Shown: in pieces, positions 19,146 to 27,386 of the stretch
How the letters are laid out: each line of letters opens with the position of its first letter
How positions within the stretch are numbered: the stretch's first letter is position 1
Assembly: GCA_035281645.1 (NCBI GenBank)
Contig: DATEDN010000066.1
Coordinates: 35,220-99,219, forward strand
Source of the DNA: JACCTH01 sp035281645
GTDB lineage: Bacteria > Actinomycetota > Acidimicrobiia > Spongiisociales > ZC4RG35
Length of the DNA: 64,000 nucleotides
Direction: 5' to 3'
Notes under the pieces: model-generated
Databases searched by the model: none
What the model was told of the DNA's origin: nothing
The model's input: the letters and a program-made list of their open reading frames with translations, nothing else
Program-made: the position numbers and the translations under genes

Positions 19146-20333
19146 CTATGCGAGAGTGCCGTCGTCCTCCACGCTGCGCACAGCCGGGTTCCGACGAACC
19201 ACCGCGTAGAACCAAAGCCCGAGAAGAGTCATCACCAGCAGGGCCGCCAGAGCCCACGGCCGCGGACGCAGCGAACCGAAGAACATTGCCACCGCGCCGG
19301 CTGCGAGCAAGTAGACCGACTGATGCGCAGAGTCGCTCTCTTCGAGGGTTCGCAGGTTGATCATCAACGCCGCCAGAGCTACGAGGACCGAGCCGGTGAG
19401 CAACCATGCCGTGGCGGGCGGGGTTGATTCCTGGTGGCCGTGCTCGATCAGGCTGATCATCGCCGCTCCGGCCGCGGCAATGGCCATGGTCAACGGCAGG
19501 TGGGTGAATAACCACCGGAGGCGGACACGCGGGATCGGCCGCGGTCGCCGACGACCGACAAAGTCGAAATAAGTCCACCAATAGGCGAAGCCGATCGCCA
19601 GGCCGAAGAGACCGGTGGCGATCACCTCGGCACTGCGCTTGGCTTCGGACAGGCCCTCGACCACACCGACTACGACTTCCCCGAGAACGATGATCACCAG
19701 CAGGCCGTACCTCTCCACCAGCGACTCGGTCACCGGGAGGGCCGAGTCCAAACCCGGCGCCCCCGCGAGGACGACGCCTCCCACCACCCAGAACAAGACC
19801 AAGGCCGCCCAAATGATGACCCGCTCCTCGTTGGGGACGAGGATCGAGGCGGCGATGGTGAGGATGGTGATGACCATTGCCCAGAGGAAGCGGGCGGTGG
19901 CCACCATGTACTCCTGGCGATCCCGTCGGCGAACCGAGTACCAAAGCCAGGTAAGGACAGCGAGGAAAAGGACGTACACGATGGCAAAGCCGGGTCCGTC
20001 TTCACCGGAAGCGTCGCCGGCGTAGACGGCCAGCAGAGCCAGGATCAGCATTTGGATGAAGACGAAGACTCGGGTGCGACCGTCTTCTCGGCCATGCAGC
20101 TCGTAATAGAGCGTGCCGTTCATCCAGGCGATCCAGACGAGTCCGAATACGACAGCGAAGCGGAACACCCCGCGCCAGCTGACATCGCCCGCCAGCTCAT
20201 GGGCGATCCTCCCGATGACAACGACATAGGTGAGGTCGTAGAACAACTCGAGCCAGCTGACCCGACGATCCTCGATGATCTCTCCATGCGCACGGGGCGG
20301 AAGCCAGAAGCGGCGTCGGAACTCGGCGTACAC
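19146..20333 (-). CDS. ltrA: Low temperature requirement protein A (LtrA)
   Basis: A 395-residue LtrA-family membrane protein. The hallmark SWLELFYDLTYVVVIGRIAHEL occupies the first helix (residues 26-47, split here as the LELFYDLTYVV core), and the other conserved segments EHGHQESTPPAT and RYGLLVIIVLGEVVVGVVE follow. About eleven helices are present, the usual size for the family. The name derives from a Listeria mutant unable to grow in the cold; the biochemical role is unknown. It is transcribed away from the Rieske-FAD gene, whose promoter region with the TCTAAA dyad lies in the 110-nt gap. Confidence 0.92.
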   Translation of the reverse strand: MYAEFRRRFWLPPRAHGEIIEDRRVSWLELFYDLTYVVVIGRIAHELAGDVSWRGVFRFAVVFGLVWIAWMNGTLYYELHGREDGRTRVFVFIQMLILALLAVYAGDASGEDGPGFAIVYVLFLAVLTWLWYSVRRRDRQEYMVATARFLWAMVITILTIAASILVPNEERVIIWAALVLFWVVGGVVLAGAPGLDSALPVTESLVERYGLLVIIVLGEVVVGVVEGLSEAKRSAEVIATGLFGLAIGFAYWWTYFDFVGRRRPRPIPRVRLRWLFTHLPLTMAIAAAGAAMISLIEHGHQESTPPATAWLLTGSVLVALAALMINLRTLEESDSAHQSVYLLAAGAVAMFFGSLRPRPWALAALLVMTLLGLWFYAVVRRNPAVRSVEDDGTLA

Positions 20334-20364
20334 GCCGGCAGGTTAAGCGAGCGTTGGCCGCGGC

Positions 20365-20392
20365 TCTAAAGTTGACAGTGACCGATTTTAGA
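20365..20392. promoter_or_regulatory. TCTAAA-N16-TTTAGA dyad, putative operator
   Basis: A perfect 6-bp inverted repeat, TCTAAA at 20365-20370 and TTTAGA at 20387-20392, 51 nt before the ATG of the Rieske-FAD gene. A promoter-like TTGACA (20372-20377), 17-nt spacer and TAGGGT (20395-20400) overlap it, so a bound protein would cover the -35 region. Close relatives of the dyad lie at 53880-53907 and 54690-54717, both about 40-50 nt before start codons. The binding protein is not known; the SufR-like regulator at 53958 is a candidate. Confidence 0.5.
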
Positions 20393-20400
20393 CTTAGGGT
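20372..20400 (+). promoter_or_regulatory. Putative sigma-70-type promoter of the Rieske-FAD gene
   Basis: TTGACA, a 17-base spacer and TAGGGT, placed 44 nt before the ATG at 20444. The -35 hexamer is a perfect consensus; the -10 matches at the two leading bases and the final T. Confidence 0.5.
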
Positions 20401-20443
20401 CGCACGGATTCTGCAAACGGATCAGAAAAGTGAGGGTCAGTAG

Positions 20444-21994
20444 ATGGCGGGTGAGATCAAGTTGACCGGCCCCGACCTCGCCGCCGACGGTGTTTCTTTG
20501 GAAGATCTCGAGCCTGACATTCCGCTGGCGGGCCACTTCGAAGGCCAACCGGTGGCGGTGGTCGCGACTGGCAACGGCGTGCGGGCGATCAGCGGCAGGT
20601 GCAGTCATTACGGGGGGCCACTGGCAGAAGGGCTGTGCGTGGGAAATGAGATTCGCTGTCCCTGGCACCACGCCGCCTTCGACCTCGAGAGCGGCGAGGC
20701 GGTAGGAGCACCTGCGCTCAGTCCGATCCCCGTCTTTGAGACCGATGAAAAGGAAGGCCGCGTGTTCGTCACCGGACCCAAGGCGCGCTCCGAGCAGAAG
20801 CCAACGCCACCCTCGACGCCGGGTTCGGTGGTCATCGTCGGGTCGGGCGCAGCCGGAGCAGCTGCGGCCGAGGCCCTGCGGCGGTATGGGTATGAGGGTC
20901 CGATTTCCCTCATCGGCGACGAGGCGCCGATCGACCGTCCCAACCTCTCGAAGGACTACCTCGCCGGAACGGCCCCGGAAGACTGGATGCCGCTGCGGTC
21001 GCCACAGTTTTACGCCGAGGCCGGCATCGAACTCATCAGCGGACGACAGGTGGAGGCGATCGATCCGGCTGGCCAGCTCGTTCGGCTCGACGGCGGCGAA
21101 GATGTCCGCTACGGGGCACTCCTCTTGGCGCCGGGTGCCGAACCGCGCCGTCTCCCCGTGCCCGGAGGCGACGCAAGCCACGTCCATTATCTCCGGACCC
21201 TCGAGGACAGCCGCGCCATCATCGCCGCGTTGGGAGACTCGACTCGGGCAGCGGTGGTCGGGGCCGGATTCATCGGTTTGGAAGTGGCGGCCTCGCTACG
21301 GCACCGGAACATTGAGGTCACCGTGATCGCCCCCGAGAAGACCCCGCTCGCCGAAGTAGTCGGTGAGGCTCTGGGACGGTTCGTTGCCGATCTTCACCGT
21401 AAGCACGGAGTCCGCTTCCAACTCGAAAGGTCGGTCCGGGAGATCACGCCTCAAGAAGTCGTGCTGGATGACGGCAGCAAAGTGCCCGCCGACCTGGTGG
21501 TGGTTGGCATCGGAGTCAACCCGCGAACCGAGCTGGCGGAAGCCGCCGGACTGGCGATTGATCGAGGCATCACCGTTGATAGCCACCTCCGCACGAGCGA
21601 TCCCCACATCTGGGCAGCCGGCGATGTTGCTCGCTATCCCGGTCCCGACGGGGAGGCGGTCAGAGTCGAGCACTGGGTGTTGGCCGAACGCCAGGGCCAG
21701 AGCGCAGCTCGCAACATGCTCGGCTACGACGTTCCATTCACGGAACCGCCGTTCTTTTGGAGCCAGCATTACGACGTTCCGATCAATGTCACCGGCCACC
21801 TCGCCGGCTGGGAAGAGGAAATCGTCAATGGCGATCCCGGAAAACGGGACGTGTTGGTCGGGTTTCGCAAGGCCGGAGTGGTGCGGGCGGTCGCGTCCAT
21901 CTACCGAGATCGTGAGAGCCTCCGCGCCGAAGCGGCTCTTGCCAGTGGTGACCAGGCTCGCCTTGCCGAATTACTGGAGCCGGCTCAGCCGTAG
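20444..21994 (+). CDS. Rieske-FAD/NAD(P) oxidoreductase (AIFM3-like ferredoxin reductase fusion)
   Basis: A 516-residue fusion. Residues about 5-110 are a Rieske domain with ligands CSHYGG (residues 53-58) and CPWHHA (71-76). Residues about 125-500 are a pyridine-nucleotide-disulfide-type reductase with an FAD motif VIVGSGAAGAAAAEAL near 129, an NAD(P) motif AAVVGAGFIGLEVA near 270, and the ATG/GD segment IWAAGDVARYP near 388. The architecture matches AIFM3/NirD-like Rieske-reductases that pass electrons between NAD(P)H and a Rieske centre. Start by GAGGG at 20432-20436. It ends tail-to-tail with the NuoF-like gene, overlapping by 10 nt. Confidence 0.93.
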   Translation: MAGEIKLTGPDLAADGVSLEDLEPDIPLAGHFEGQPVAVVATGNGVRAISGRCSHYGGPLAEGLCVGNEIRCPWHHAAFDLESGEAVGAPALSPIPVFETDEKEGRVFVTGPKARSEQKPTPPSTPGSVVIVGSGAAGAAAAEALRRYGYEGPISLIGDEAPIDRPNLSKDYLAGTAPEDWMPLRSPQFYAEAGIELISGRQVEAIDPAGQLVRLDGGEDVRYGALLLAPGAEPRRLPVPGGDASHVHYLRTLEDSRAIIAALGDSTRAAVVGAGFIGLEVAASLRHRNIEVTVIAPEKTPLAEVVGEALGRFVADLHRKHGVRFQLERSVREITPQEVVLDDGSKVPADLVVVGIGVNPRTELAEAAGLAIDRGITVDSHLRTSDPHIWAAGDVARYPGPDGEAVRVEHWVLAERQGQSAARNMLGYDVPFTEPPFFWSQHYDVPINVTGHLAGWEEEIVNGDPGKRDVLVGFRKAGVVRAVASIYRDRESLRAEAALASGDQARLAELLEPAQP

Positions 21995-23376
21995 GTCCAA
22001 TCGGGTCGCTTCCGCTCCTGGCGCTGGTCGTAGCTCACGACACCGTCAACCAGGTCGACAATCTTGGGGATCGGAATTGCTCGGTTGCCCGCCGGACAGC
22101 CGCCCTCCAGGTGGGCGGCGACATCGTCGGGGAAGAGCCGGAGGATGCTCGAAATCAGGTTCTGCTCCTGGACGGGCAGATAGCAGCGATTGGCGTCGGC
22201 GACAATACGGAGCCGTTCTTCGATCTCGTCGAGCTCGGTCTCGGAGCCGGAGCCGTCCCGAATTCTCACAAGCGCCCGGGTGACGTGGCCGGTGCCGAGC
22301 TTGCACGGCAGGCATTGCCCACAGGATTCGACATACAGGAAATTGGAGAGGGTGGTGGCGACCTCGACCATGCAGGCCGAGTCGTCATAGACGGTAAAGC
22401 CGCCCGCACCCAGCCCCGAACCCACCGCTTGCATATCCTCGTAAGTGAGGCGAGTCTCCAGCTGCTCGCTCGTCAGCAGCGCGTTGGCTACTCCCGGCAC
22501 CACAGCTTTGATCATCCGTCCCGGCCGGGCTCCGCCCGCCCGGTCTAATGCCTCCTGGAGCGGGGTTCCCATTTCCAACTCGAAGACATCCGGACGGACG
22601 ACGTCGCCCACCACTGTGCACAAAAGCGTCCCCGGCGATTCTTCGCTGCCCGCGGTCCGGAATTCGTCGGCCCCGTGGAAAAGAACCCAGGCGGCGTGGG
22701 CAAGTGTTTCGGCGTTGTTGACCAGAGTGGGGTTGGACGTGTGGGTTCCCACATGTCCGGGCTCGGCCTCATGGGCTTCCCAGCCGAGCTGGGGGGCGGT
22801 GGCAAAGAGGCCATGCAGATACGGCGGTAGCCAGCGGGGCAGGGGTTCGTTACCTTCGATTACCTCGAGCATTGCTTTCTCCTCGCCGAGGAGGTACTCC
22901 TCCGGACCGGCGACGACGGTGACGCCGAGTCCATCGAGCCAACCAGCTTCTTCGAACTCGGAGATGGCTTCTGTCAAGCGCCCTGCCTCGACTCGGAATG
23001 ATTCCTTGACGCCAACAAAGGCCTCCTGGGCCCCGACGGTTCTTGCCGCGATGACCAGACCCTCGATCACCTGATACGGGTTGGAGCGGATCAACGCCCG
23101 ATCCTTGAACGTCCCCGGCTCCCCTTCGGCGGCGTTGCACACCGCGTAGTGGTGTTGGCCCCCGCCTCGGTGGATCGATCGCCATTTGGCGCCGGTGGGG
23201 AACCCCGCTCCACCCCGGCCCCGAAGGCCTGCCCGGGTCAGCTCGGCAATGACTTCCTCGCTTCGGAGGTCGCGGGAACGGGCGAGGCCGCGTCCGCCTC
23301 CGAAGCTGGCGTAGTCAGCGATCGATTCGATGGGTCGGTCGGGGAGTACCCGCCAACGAGCCGGTTGGGCCGTCAC
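21985..23376 (-). CDS. NuoF-like NADH-oxidising flavoprotein (orphan)
   Basis: A 463-residue protein of the complex I 51-kDa/NuoF family. The FMN/NADH glycine loop LRGRGGAGFPTGAKW (near residue 50), ACNAAEGEPGTFKDR-like region, NAD-site EEYLLGEEKAMLEVIEGNEP (about residue 160) and the [4Fe-4S] ligands ESCGQCLPC near residue 351 plus the later ANRCYLP are all present. NuoE and NuoG are absent, so it is not part of a full complex I here. GTG 23376 was preferred over the ATG at 23406, which lies inside the 48-bp palindrome. It probably oxidises NADH with an unknown acceptor; the neighbouring Rieske-FAD protein is a candidate partner. Confidence 0.9.
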   Translation of the reverse strand: MTAQPARWRVLPDRPIESIADYASFGGGRGLARSRDLRSEEVIAELTRAGLRGRGGAGFPTGAKWRSIHRGGGQHHYAVCNAAEGEPGTFKDRALIRSNPYQVIEGLVIAARTVGAQEAFVGVKESFRVEAGRLTEAISEFEEAGWLDGLGVTVVAGPEEYLLGEEKAMLEVIEGNEPLPRWLPPYLHGLFATAPQLGWEAHEAEPGHVGTHTSNPTLVNNAETLAHAAWVLFHGADEFRTAGSEESPGTLLCTVVGDVVRPDVFELEMGTPLQEALDRAGGARPGRMIKAVVPGVANALLTSEQLETRLTYEDMQAVGSGLGAGGFTVYDDSACMVEVATTLSNFLYVESCGQCLPCKLGTGHVTRALVRIRDGSGSETELDEIEERLRIVADANRCYLPVQEQNLISSILRLFPDDVAAHLEGGCPAGNRAIPIPKIVDLVDGVVSYDQRQERKRPDWTYG

Positions 23377-23383
23377 CGCTTCA

Positions 23384-23431
23384 TTCTTGCGTAGAAATGG
23401 CCGCATTTATGCGGCCATTTCTACGCAAGAA
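23384..23431. repeat. Perfect 48-bp palindrome (23-bp arms, 2-base loop)
   Basis: Arms at 23384-23406 and 23409-23431 are exact reverse complements, separated by TT. It sits in the 61-bp gap between the ABC permease stop and the NuoF-like start, both on the minus strand. No T-run follows on either side, so an intrinsic terminator is doubtful. It may be an intergenic repeat unit, a miniature mobile element remnant, a processing hairpin or a two-sided protein-binding site. Confidence 0.9.
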
Positions 23432-23437
23432 CGGTGC

Positions 23438-24274
23438 TCAGAGGTCCCGGCGGCGAAACCAGCGATCGGCCAGCAACCACCAGGCCGTCCCATAGGCAAC
23501 TGCCCAGGCGACGAAGAGACCACTCGGCGGGGCATTGCCGGCGAAGGGGTTGCCGGTGTCCGCCTCGACCCGGGCGGCGATCAGGAAGGCAGGAGACTGC
23601 AAGTAGTAGGAGGCTCCACGCCACAGGGCGTCAGAGGGGATAACAAGGCTGACGCCGGTGCTGATCCGCTGCAGGGTGACGTTGCCGAGGGCTGTGCCGA
23701 CGATGTCCATGATGCCGCCGATCCAGGCGGCGCCATAGAGAGCGATCACGATCACCCCGGCAGCAATGGCCGATAAGCGAACCGACAGCGCTGTCCCCAG
23801 AGCGACGAGAACGATGACCTCCAGCGCCAGCAAGGCCACCCCCCGCCAGGGGGCGATAGCGCCATAGCCGGCGATGGAAGCAGCGATCAAGAGAATCGCA
23901 CCCGACATGAGAGCTATGTAGCCTGCGGCGAGTAGGGCGAAGGTTCCGGCCCGTTGTGCCAGCCATGATGTCCGGGAGAGCGGCCGGGCGAGGATGGCGT
24001 GCAGACGTCCGCTGTCGATCTCGGGAGCAACGGCGCCGCTGGCGAGAAGAACCGCCATAAACGCCGCCAAGAACTGCACCGCGTAGAGGCCGAGGACGGT
24101 CATGATCGTCGCCCCGACCGCAGGATCGGTGGGATCGGAGGGACCTTCAATCGAGTTGAACGCGATGCTGAAACCGAGCCAGAAGAGCACCAGAAAGGCG
24201 ACGCTTACCACCGCTCCGACGATGAGGACCTTGCGGTTGGCCGCCTCGCGGAGGGTGAGCCTGACGACCGTCAC
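23438..24274 (-). CDS. ABC-2-type transporter permease (NosY/YxlG-like)
   Basis: A 278-residue membrane protein with about six helices, starting MTVVRLTLREAANRKVLIVG, the cytoplasmic N terminus usual for NosY/YxlG permeases. A large extracytoplasmic stretch lies between helices 1 and 2 (about residues 45-60), and the DSGRLHAILARPLSR loop near residue 90 is typical of ABC-2 permeases. Its GTG start overlaps the ATPase stop by 4 nt (24271-24274). It is the last gene of the sigma / anti-sigma / ATPase / permease operon and probably pairs with that ATPase to export something unknown. Confidence 0.9.
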   Translation of the reverse strand: MTVVRLTLREAANRKVLIVGAVVSVAFLVLFWLGFSIAFNSIEGPSDPTDPAVGATIMTVLGLYAVQFLAAFMAVLLASGAVAPEIDSGRLHAILARPLSRTSWLAQRAGTFALLAAGYIALMSGAILLIAASIAGYGAIAPWRGVALLALEVIVLVALGTALSVRLSAIAAGVIVIALYGAAWIGGIMDIVGTALGNVTLQRISTGVSLVIPSDALWRGASYYLQSPAFLIAARVEADTGNPFAGNAPPSGLFVAWAVAYGTAWWLLADRWFRRRDL

Positions 24275-25227
24275 AGCGCCTCTCCTTCTCCGAGTGGCCC
24301 GACCAGGTCGACGAAGACGTCCTCCAAGGAGCGATGGAGCGGTACCAGCGCCTGCAGCCCGAGACCGCGAGTGACGAGGGCAGAGGCAAGAGCCGGAACC
24401 GCAGAGGCGTCGTCGAGGGCGAGGAGGACCGTGTTGGCGTCCCGGGCAGCGATGCGACCGAATCCCCCCAAGACGGCGAGGGCTTCTTCGTTGAGGCGAT
24501 CGAGGGTGACCCGAACTTCAACCCCGGCGGCCAGGTCTGCCAACGACCCGGAATGCACGATCCGGCCTCGGTGGAGGATCACGACATGGTCGCAGACTTG
24601 TTCGACCTCTCCCAGGAGGTGGGAGTTGAGCAACACGGCTGTACCGCGATCCCGCATCGTCCGGATGAGGTCTCTGACCTCGCGTCGTCCGATGGGGTCG
24701 AGGGCCGATGTGGGCTCGTCGAGGATCACCAAAGCCGGCCGTCCGAGGATTGCAGTGGCCAAGCCCAGTCTCTGCTGCATTCCCTTCGAGTAACCGCTGA
24801 CCCGGTCGTCGCCGCGGCCAGCGAGTCCAACCAGACGCAATGCGTCGGCGATGGCATTGGTTCGCTCATCCGTCGCAAGCCCCATGAGACGGGCGTGGGC
24901 CTCGAGGACTTGGCGGCCGTCGAGCCAGTCGGGGTATTGGAACTTCTCGGGCAAATAACCCAGAGCTTTGCGGGCAGTGGGGTCGCCGACGGGACGGCCA
25001 AGGACCGTGGCCTCACCTCCATCGAGGTGCACCATCCCAAGCAGCGCCTTGACAGTGGTGGTCTTCCCGGCTCCGTTGGGTCCGAGGAGCCCCACGACCT
25101 GGCCCGGATCCACGCGAAGGTCAACCTCGTCGAGCACCTTGCGGTCCCGATAGCTCTTGGAGAGCCCGGTGGCAGCGATGGGGATGGCGCCGTTCCCGCC
25201 AATGGCCGTTTCAGTTGGTGACGTCAC
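24271..25227 (-). CDS. ABC transporter ATP-binding protein (exporter type)
   Basis: A 318-residue ATPase. Walker A GPNGAGKTTTVKA is near residue 51, the signature SGYSKGMQQRLGLA near 145, Walker B LVILDEPTSALDP near 168, and the switch His in NSHLLGEVEQ near 203. The C-terminal 90 residues form the extra domain seen in CcmA/NatA exporters. The overlap with the permease and the anti-sigma gene (25224-25227) shows strict co-expression. It energises the permease encoded next. Confidence 0.93.
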   Translation of the reverse strand: MTSPTETAIGGNGAIPIAATGLSKSYRDRKVLDEVDLRVDPGQVVGLLGPNGAGKTTTVKALLGMVHLDGGEATVLGRPVGDPTARKALGYLPEKFQYPDWLDGRQVLEAHARLMGLATDERTNAIADALRLVGLAGRGDDRVSGYSKGMQQRLGLATAILGRPALVILDEPTSALDPIGRREVRDLIRTMRDRGTAVLLNSHLLGEVEQVCDHVVILHRGRIVHSGSLADLAAGVEVRVTLDRLNEEALAVLGGFGRIAARDANTVLLALDDASAVPALASALVTRGLGLQALVPLHRSLEDVFVDLVGPLGEGEAL

Positions 25228-26285
25228 GCTCCGGCTGCAAGTTCCAAGGCTTGGCGGACGGCGACGCGGCCGACTACCACCGTCACTCCGTCGGGGTCCT
25301 GGCGGATGACGAGAGCGCCGACCCCGGAGTCGTCGCCAAGGGCAATCGCCGGCCGCCCAGCTACCTCCACCTCTTTCCAGCTGGGGCCGTCCACCGGTAC
25401 CGGCACCGGGATCGTCGACCGCCAGTCGCCCATGGCAGCGAGCTGAGATCTCAAGTCGGCGGGCAACTCCGGGCGAGAGAGCACGAAGGACCGGATGGCT
25501 TCGAGGGGTGCACCCTCCGCTCGAATGACCAGGGGGCCGCTGCGACCGATGACGAGATCCGGCGGACGGTCGGCGGGGCCATAAACCGCCCCCACCGCCC
25601 CGGGAACCTCCAGGATCAGGGCGGCGCCGTCCAGCTCGGCGGGCACCCCATTTCCTTCCCGCGCCAGCAATTCCAGTCGCGCAGTTCCCGGTGCCATGGC
25701 GACAAACCGGTCGGGTGCCGCAGTGAGCCTCGGGGCGGCGATGCCCGACACCGCCTCCGCCTCGGCGGCGCTGGCGACCTCATGGGGTTCGGCCATGTCG
25801 CTCATATCTATTTCTCCGATGGTGGCCAGGGCCTGCACGCCCTCGGGGTCTAAGGACGCCGCCCATGCCTCGGTGTCCACGACGACGACCTGCAGCCTCT
25901 CTCCACGGAAAGCGTCCAGTGCGTCGGCGACCGTATTCCGTCCGGCCGGGGTCAGCCCCACGATCAGCATCACGAGGGCAGCAGCTCCCGCAAAGACAAT
26001 GCGGCGGCCAACGACTCCAAGGCGACGATCTGTAGATCCGGCGACAACGGGAGCGGGGGCGACCTCGGTCAGGGCGACGGCGAGGGCGGCATTCACATCG
26101 AGACGAGTGGCAAACGTCTCCGCCGGGTCGAGCAGAGCCAGCGAGCGCTTTGTGAAACCGGCATCGGCGGCAACAGAGCGAAGCAGACCCGAGCACGTGT
26201 GGCAGCTATCGAGATGGGCATCGAGGGCGGCACTTGGGTGGTCAAGGTGGGTGCGCAGAGTTGCCGAGTCGGCGCAGTTTGTCAT
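25224..26285 (-). CDS. Anti-sigma factor with zinc-finger-like N terminus, one transmembrane helix
   Basis: A 353-residue protein. The start has the ZAS-like His-x3-Cys-x2-Cys motif in HLDSCHTCSG (residues 26-35). A single hydrophobic helix (residues about 97-115) separates a cytoplasmic N domain from a large outer domain of about 240 residues of no recognised family, with the acidic DMSDMAEPHE stretch near 158. This layout is that of membrane anti-sigma factors that hold an ECF sigma factor until a signal releases it. It overlaps the sigma gene by 4 nt and the ATPase by 4 nt. Confidence 0.85.
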   Translation of the reverse strand: MTNCADSATLRTHLDHPSAALDAHLDSCHTCSGLLRSVAADAGFTKRSLALLDPAETFATRLDVNAALAVALTEVAPAPVVAGSTDRRLGVVGRRIVFAGAAALVMLIVGLTPAGRNTVADALDAFRGERLQVVVVDTEAWAASLDPEGVQALATIGEIDMSDMAEPHEVASAAEAEAVSGIAAPRLTAAPDRFVAMAPGTARLELLAREGNGVPAELDGAALILEVPGAVGAVYGPADRPPDLVIGRSGPLVIRAEGAPLEAIRSFVLSRPELPADLRSQLAAMGDWRSTIPVPVPVDGPSWKEVEVAGRPAIALGDDSGVGALVIRQDPDGVTVVVGRVAVRQALELAAGA

Positions 26286-26794
26286 TGGTTCATCTCCTCA
26301 TGGGCTCGTCGGAATGCGCGCTCACCACGGGCAAGAAGCACGCCCACCGACCCCTCGGCAACCCCGAGGGCGGTGGCAATTTCGCTATAGCTGTAACCAG
26401 CGTGGCGGAGGAGCAGGGCGGCCGCCTGTCGCTCTGGTAGTACGGCAAGGGTGGCTCGGACTCGTTCGCGTTCGTCGGCATCCTCGGCCGCCTGGGCTGG
26501 CTCGTCGCTCGGCGGTGGCAATTCGCGTGCGCCGACCACTTGGGCAAGCACATCGGAGCGTCTCCGGCTTCGTAGCCGGTTGAGACTGCCGTTGATCACG
26601 ACCCGGGAGAGCCAGGCGGCGACGTCATCATCGCCCCGTTCAGTCACCGGGTCGATCCGGACCGCGAGCAAAGCTTCCTGCGCGGCGTCCTCGGCTTCCC
26701 TGGCGTCGCCGAGCACACGACGGGCCAGACCGACGAGACGCGGGTAGTGACGGCGAAAGACTTCGGCGAACCGGGCGTCTGAGAGCGGACTCAT
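26282..26794 (-). CDS. ECF RNA polymerase sigma factor
   Basis: A 170-residue protein with region 2 at RFAEVFRRHYPRLVGLARRVLGD through EAEDAAQEALLAV (residues 8-45) and region 4 with the HTH SYSEIATALGVAEGSVGVLLARG (about residues 138-160), followed by a short tail. The length and two-region plan fit the ECF group. ATG 26794 is preferred to the upstream start in the thioesterase gene. It should transcribe promoters of its own operon and perhaps others when its neighbour, the anti-sigma protein, releases it. Confidence 0.92.
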   Translation of the reverse strand: MSPLSDARFAEVFRRHYPRLVGLARRVLGDAREAEDAAQEALLAVRIDPVTERGDDDVAAWLSRVVINGSLNRLRSRRRSDVLAQVVGARELPPPSDEPAQAAEDADERERVRATLAVLPERQAAALLLRHAGYSYSEIATALGVAEGSVGVLLARGERAFRRAHEEMNQ

Positions 26795-26844
26795 CAGCTG
26801 TTTAACACCGCTGGGCGCTGGATTCTGACACCTGTCGTGCCGGC

Positions 26845-27309
26845 TTACAGGGCAAGATCGACGACCGCCATGGTTCCCAGGTATCGACCGCAATGAACTT
26901 TGTCGTCCCAGACATCGGCCTGGGTAACGATCAGTCGCTTCCCAGCCTTGACGACTTCACCCCGACACCGCAACAGCGCTCCCGAGGCGGGACGGAGAAG
27001 GTGGACCGTGAAGTCGGCCGTGAGAACCGATTGCCCCGAGTCGATCAGGAGCGAGGCCGCTCCACCCGCAGTGTGGTCGGCGAGGGTGGTTATTACCCCG
27101 GCGTGGACGTATCCGTGCTGTTGGCGGAGACGGGGGATGATGTGGAGCTCGGTCTCCAGCCAGTCCGGGCCTGATCCGACCAAGGTGATGCCAAGGTCGG
27201 CGATAAAAGGCGCATTGGCCAACACCTTCTCGACTTGTGACTGCGGCTCGCTCGCGGGCCCCTCCTGGTTGGTGCCAATCCATTCTTGTTCGATCGACGG
27301 GCGTCGCAC
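26845..27309 (-). CDS. Hotdog-fold thioesterase (PaaI-like)
   Basis: A 154-residue PaaI-like protein. The catalytic loop region HGYVHAGVITTLADHTAGGAA (about residues 65-85) includes the HGG-type segment and the Asp of LADH, and the strands SVLTADFTVHLLRPASG and LRCRGEVVKAGKRLIVTQADVW follow. PaaI-like proteins hydrolyse acyl- or aryl-CoA esters, usually phenylacetyl-CoA-type or broad-range. The start is GTG 27309. It sits just upstream of the sigma gene but its 50-nt gap suggests separate control. Confidence 0.88.
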   Translation of the reverse strand: MRRPSIEQEWIGTNQEGPASEPQSQVEKVLANAPFIADLGITLVGSGPDWLETELHIIPRLRQQHGYVHAGVITTLADHTAGGAASLLIDSGQSVLTADFTVHLLRPASGALLRCRGEVVKAGKRLIVTQADVWDDKVHCGRYLGTMAVVDLAL

Positions 27310-27386
27310 GCAAGCTCATAGGGTGTGTTGCCCCCCGAGGTCGGTCCGCTAGCCGCGCGGTAACGTCAAGAACGAATGGGCACGAG

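Noticed and set aside
23384..23431. Palindrome as a rho-independent terminator
   Set aside because: No T-run on either side and the 23-bp perfect symmetry is much longer than typical terminators.
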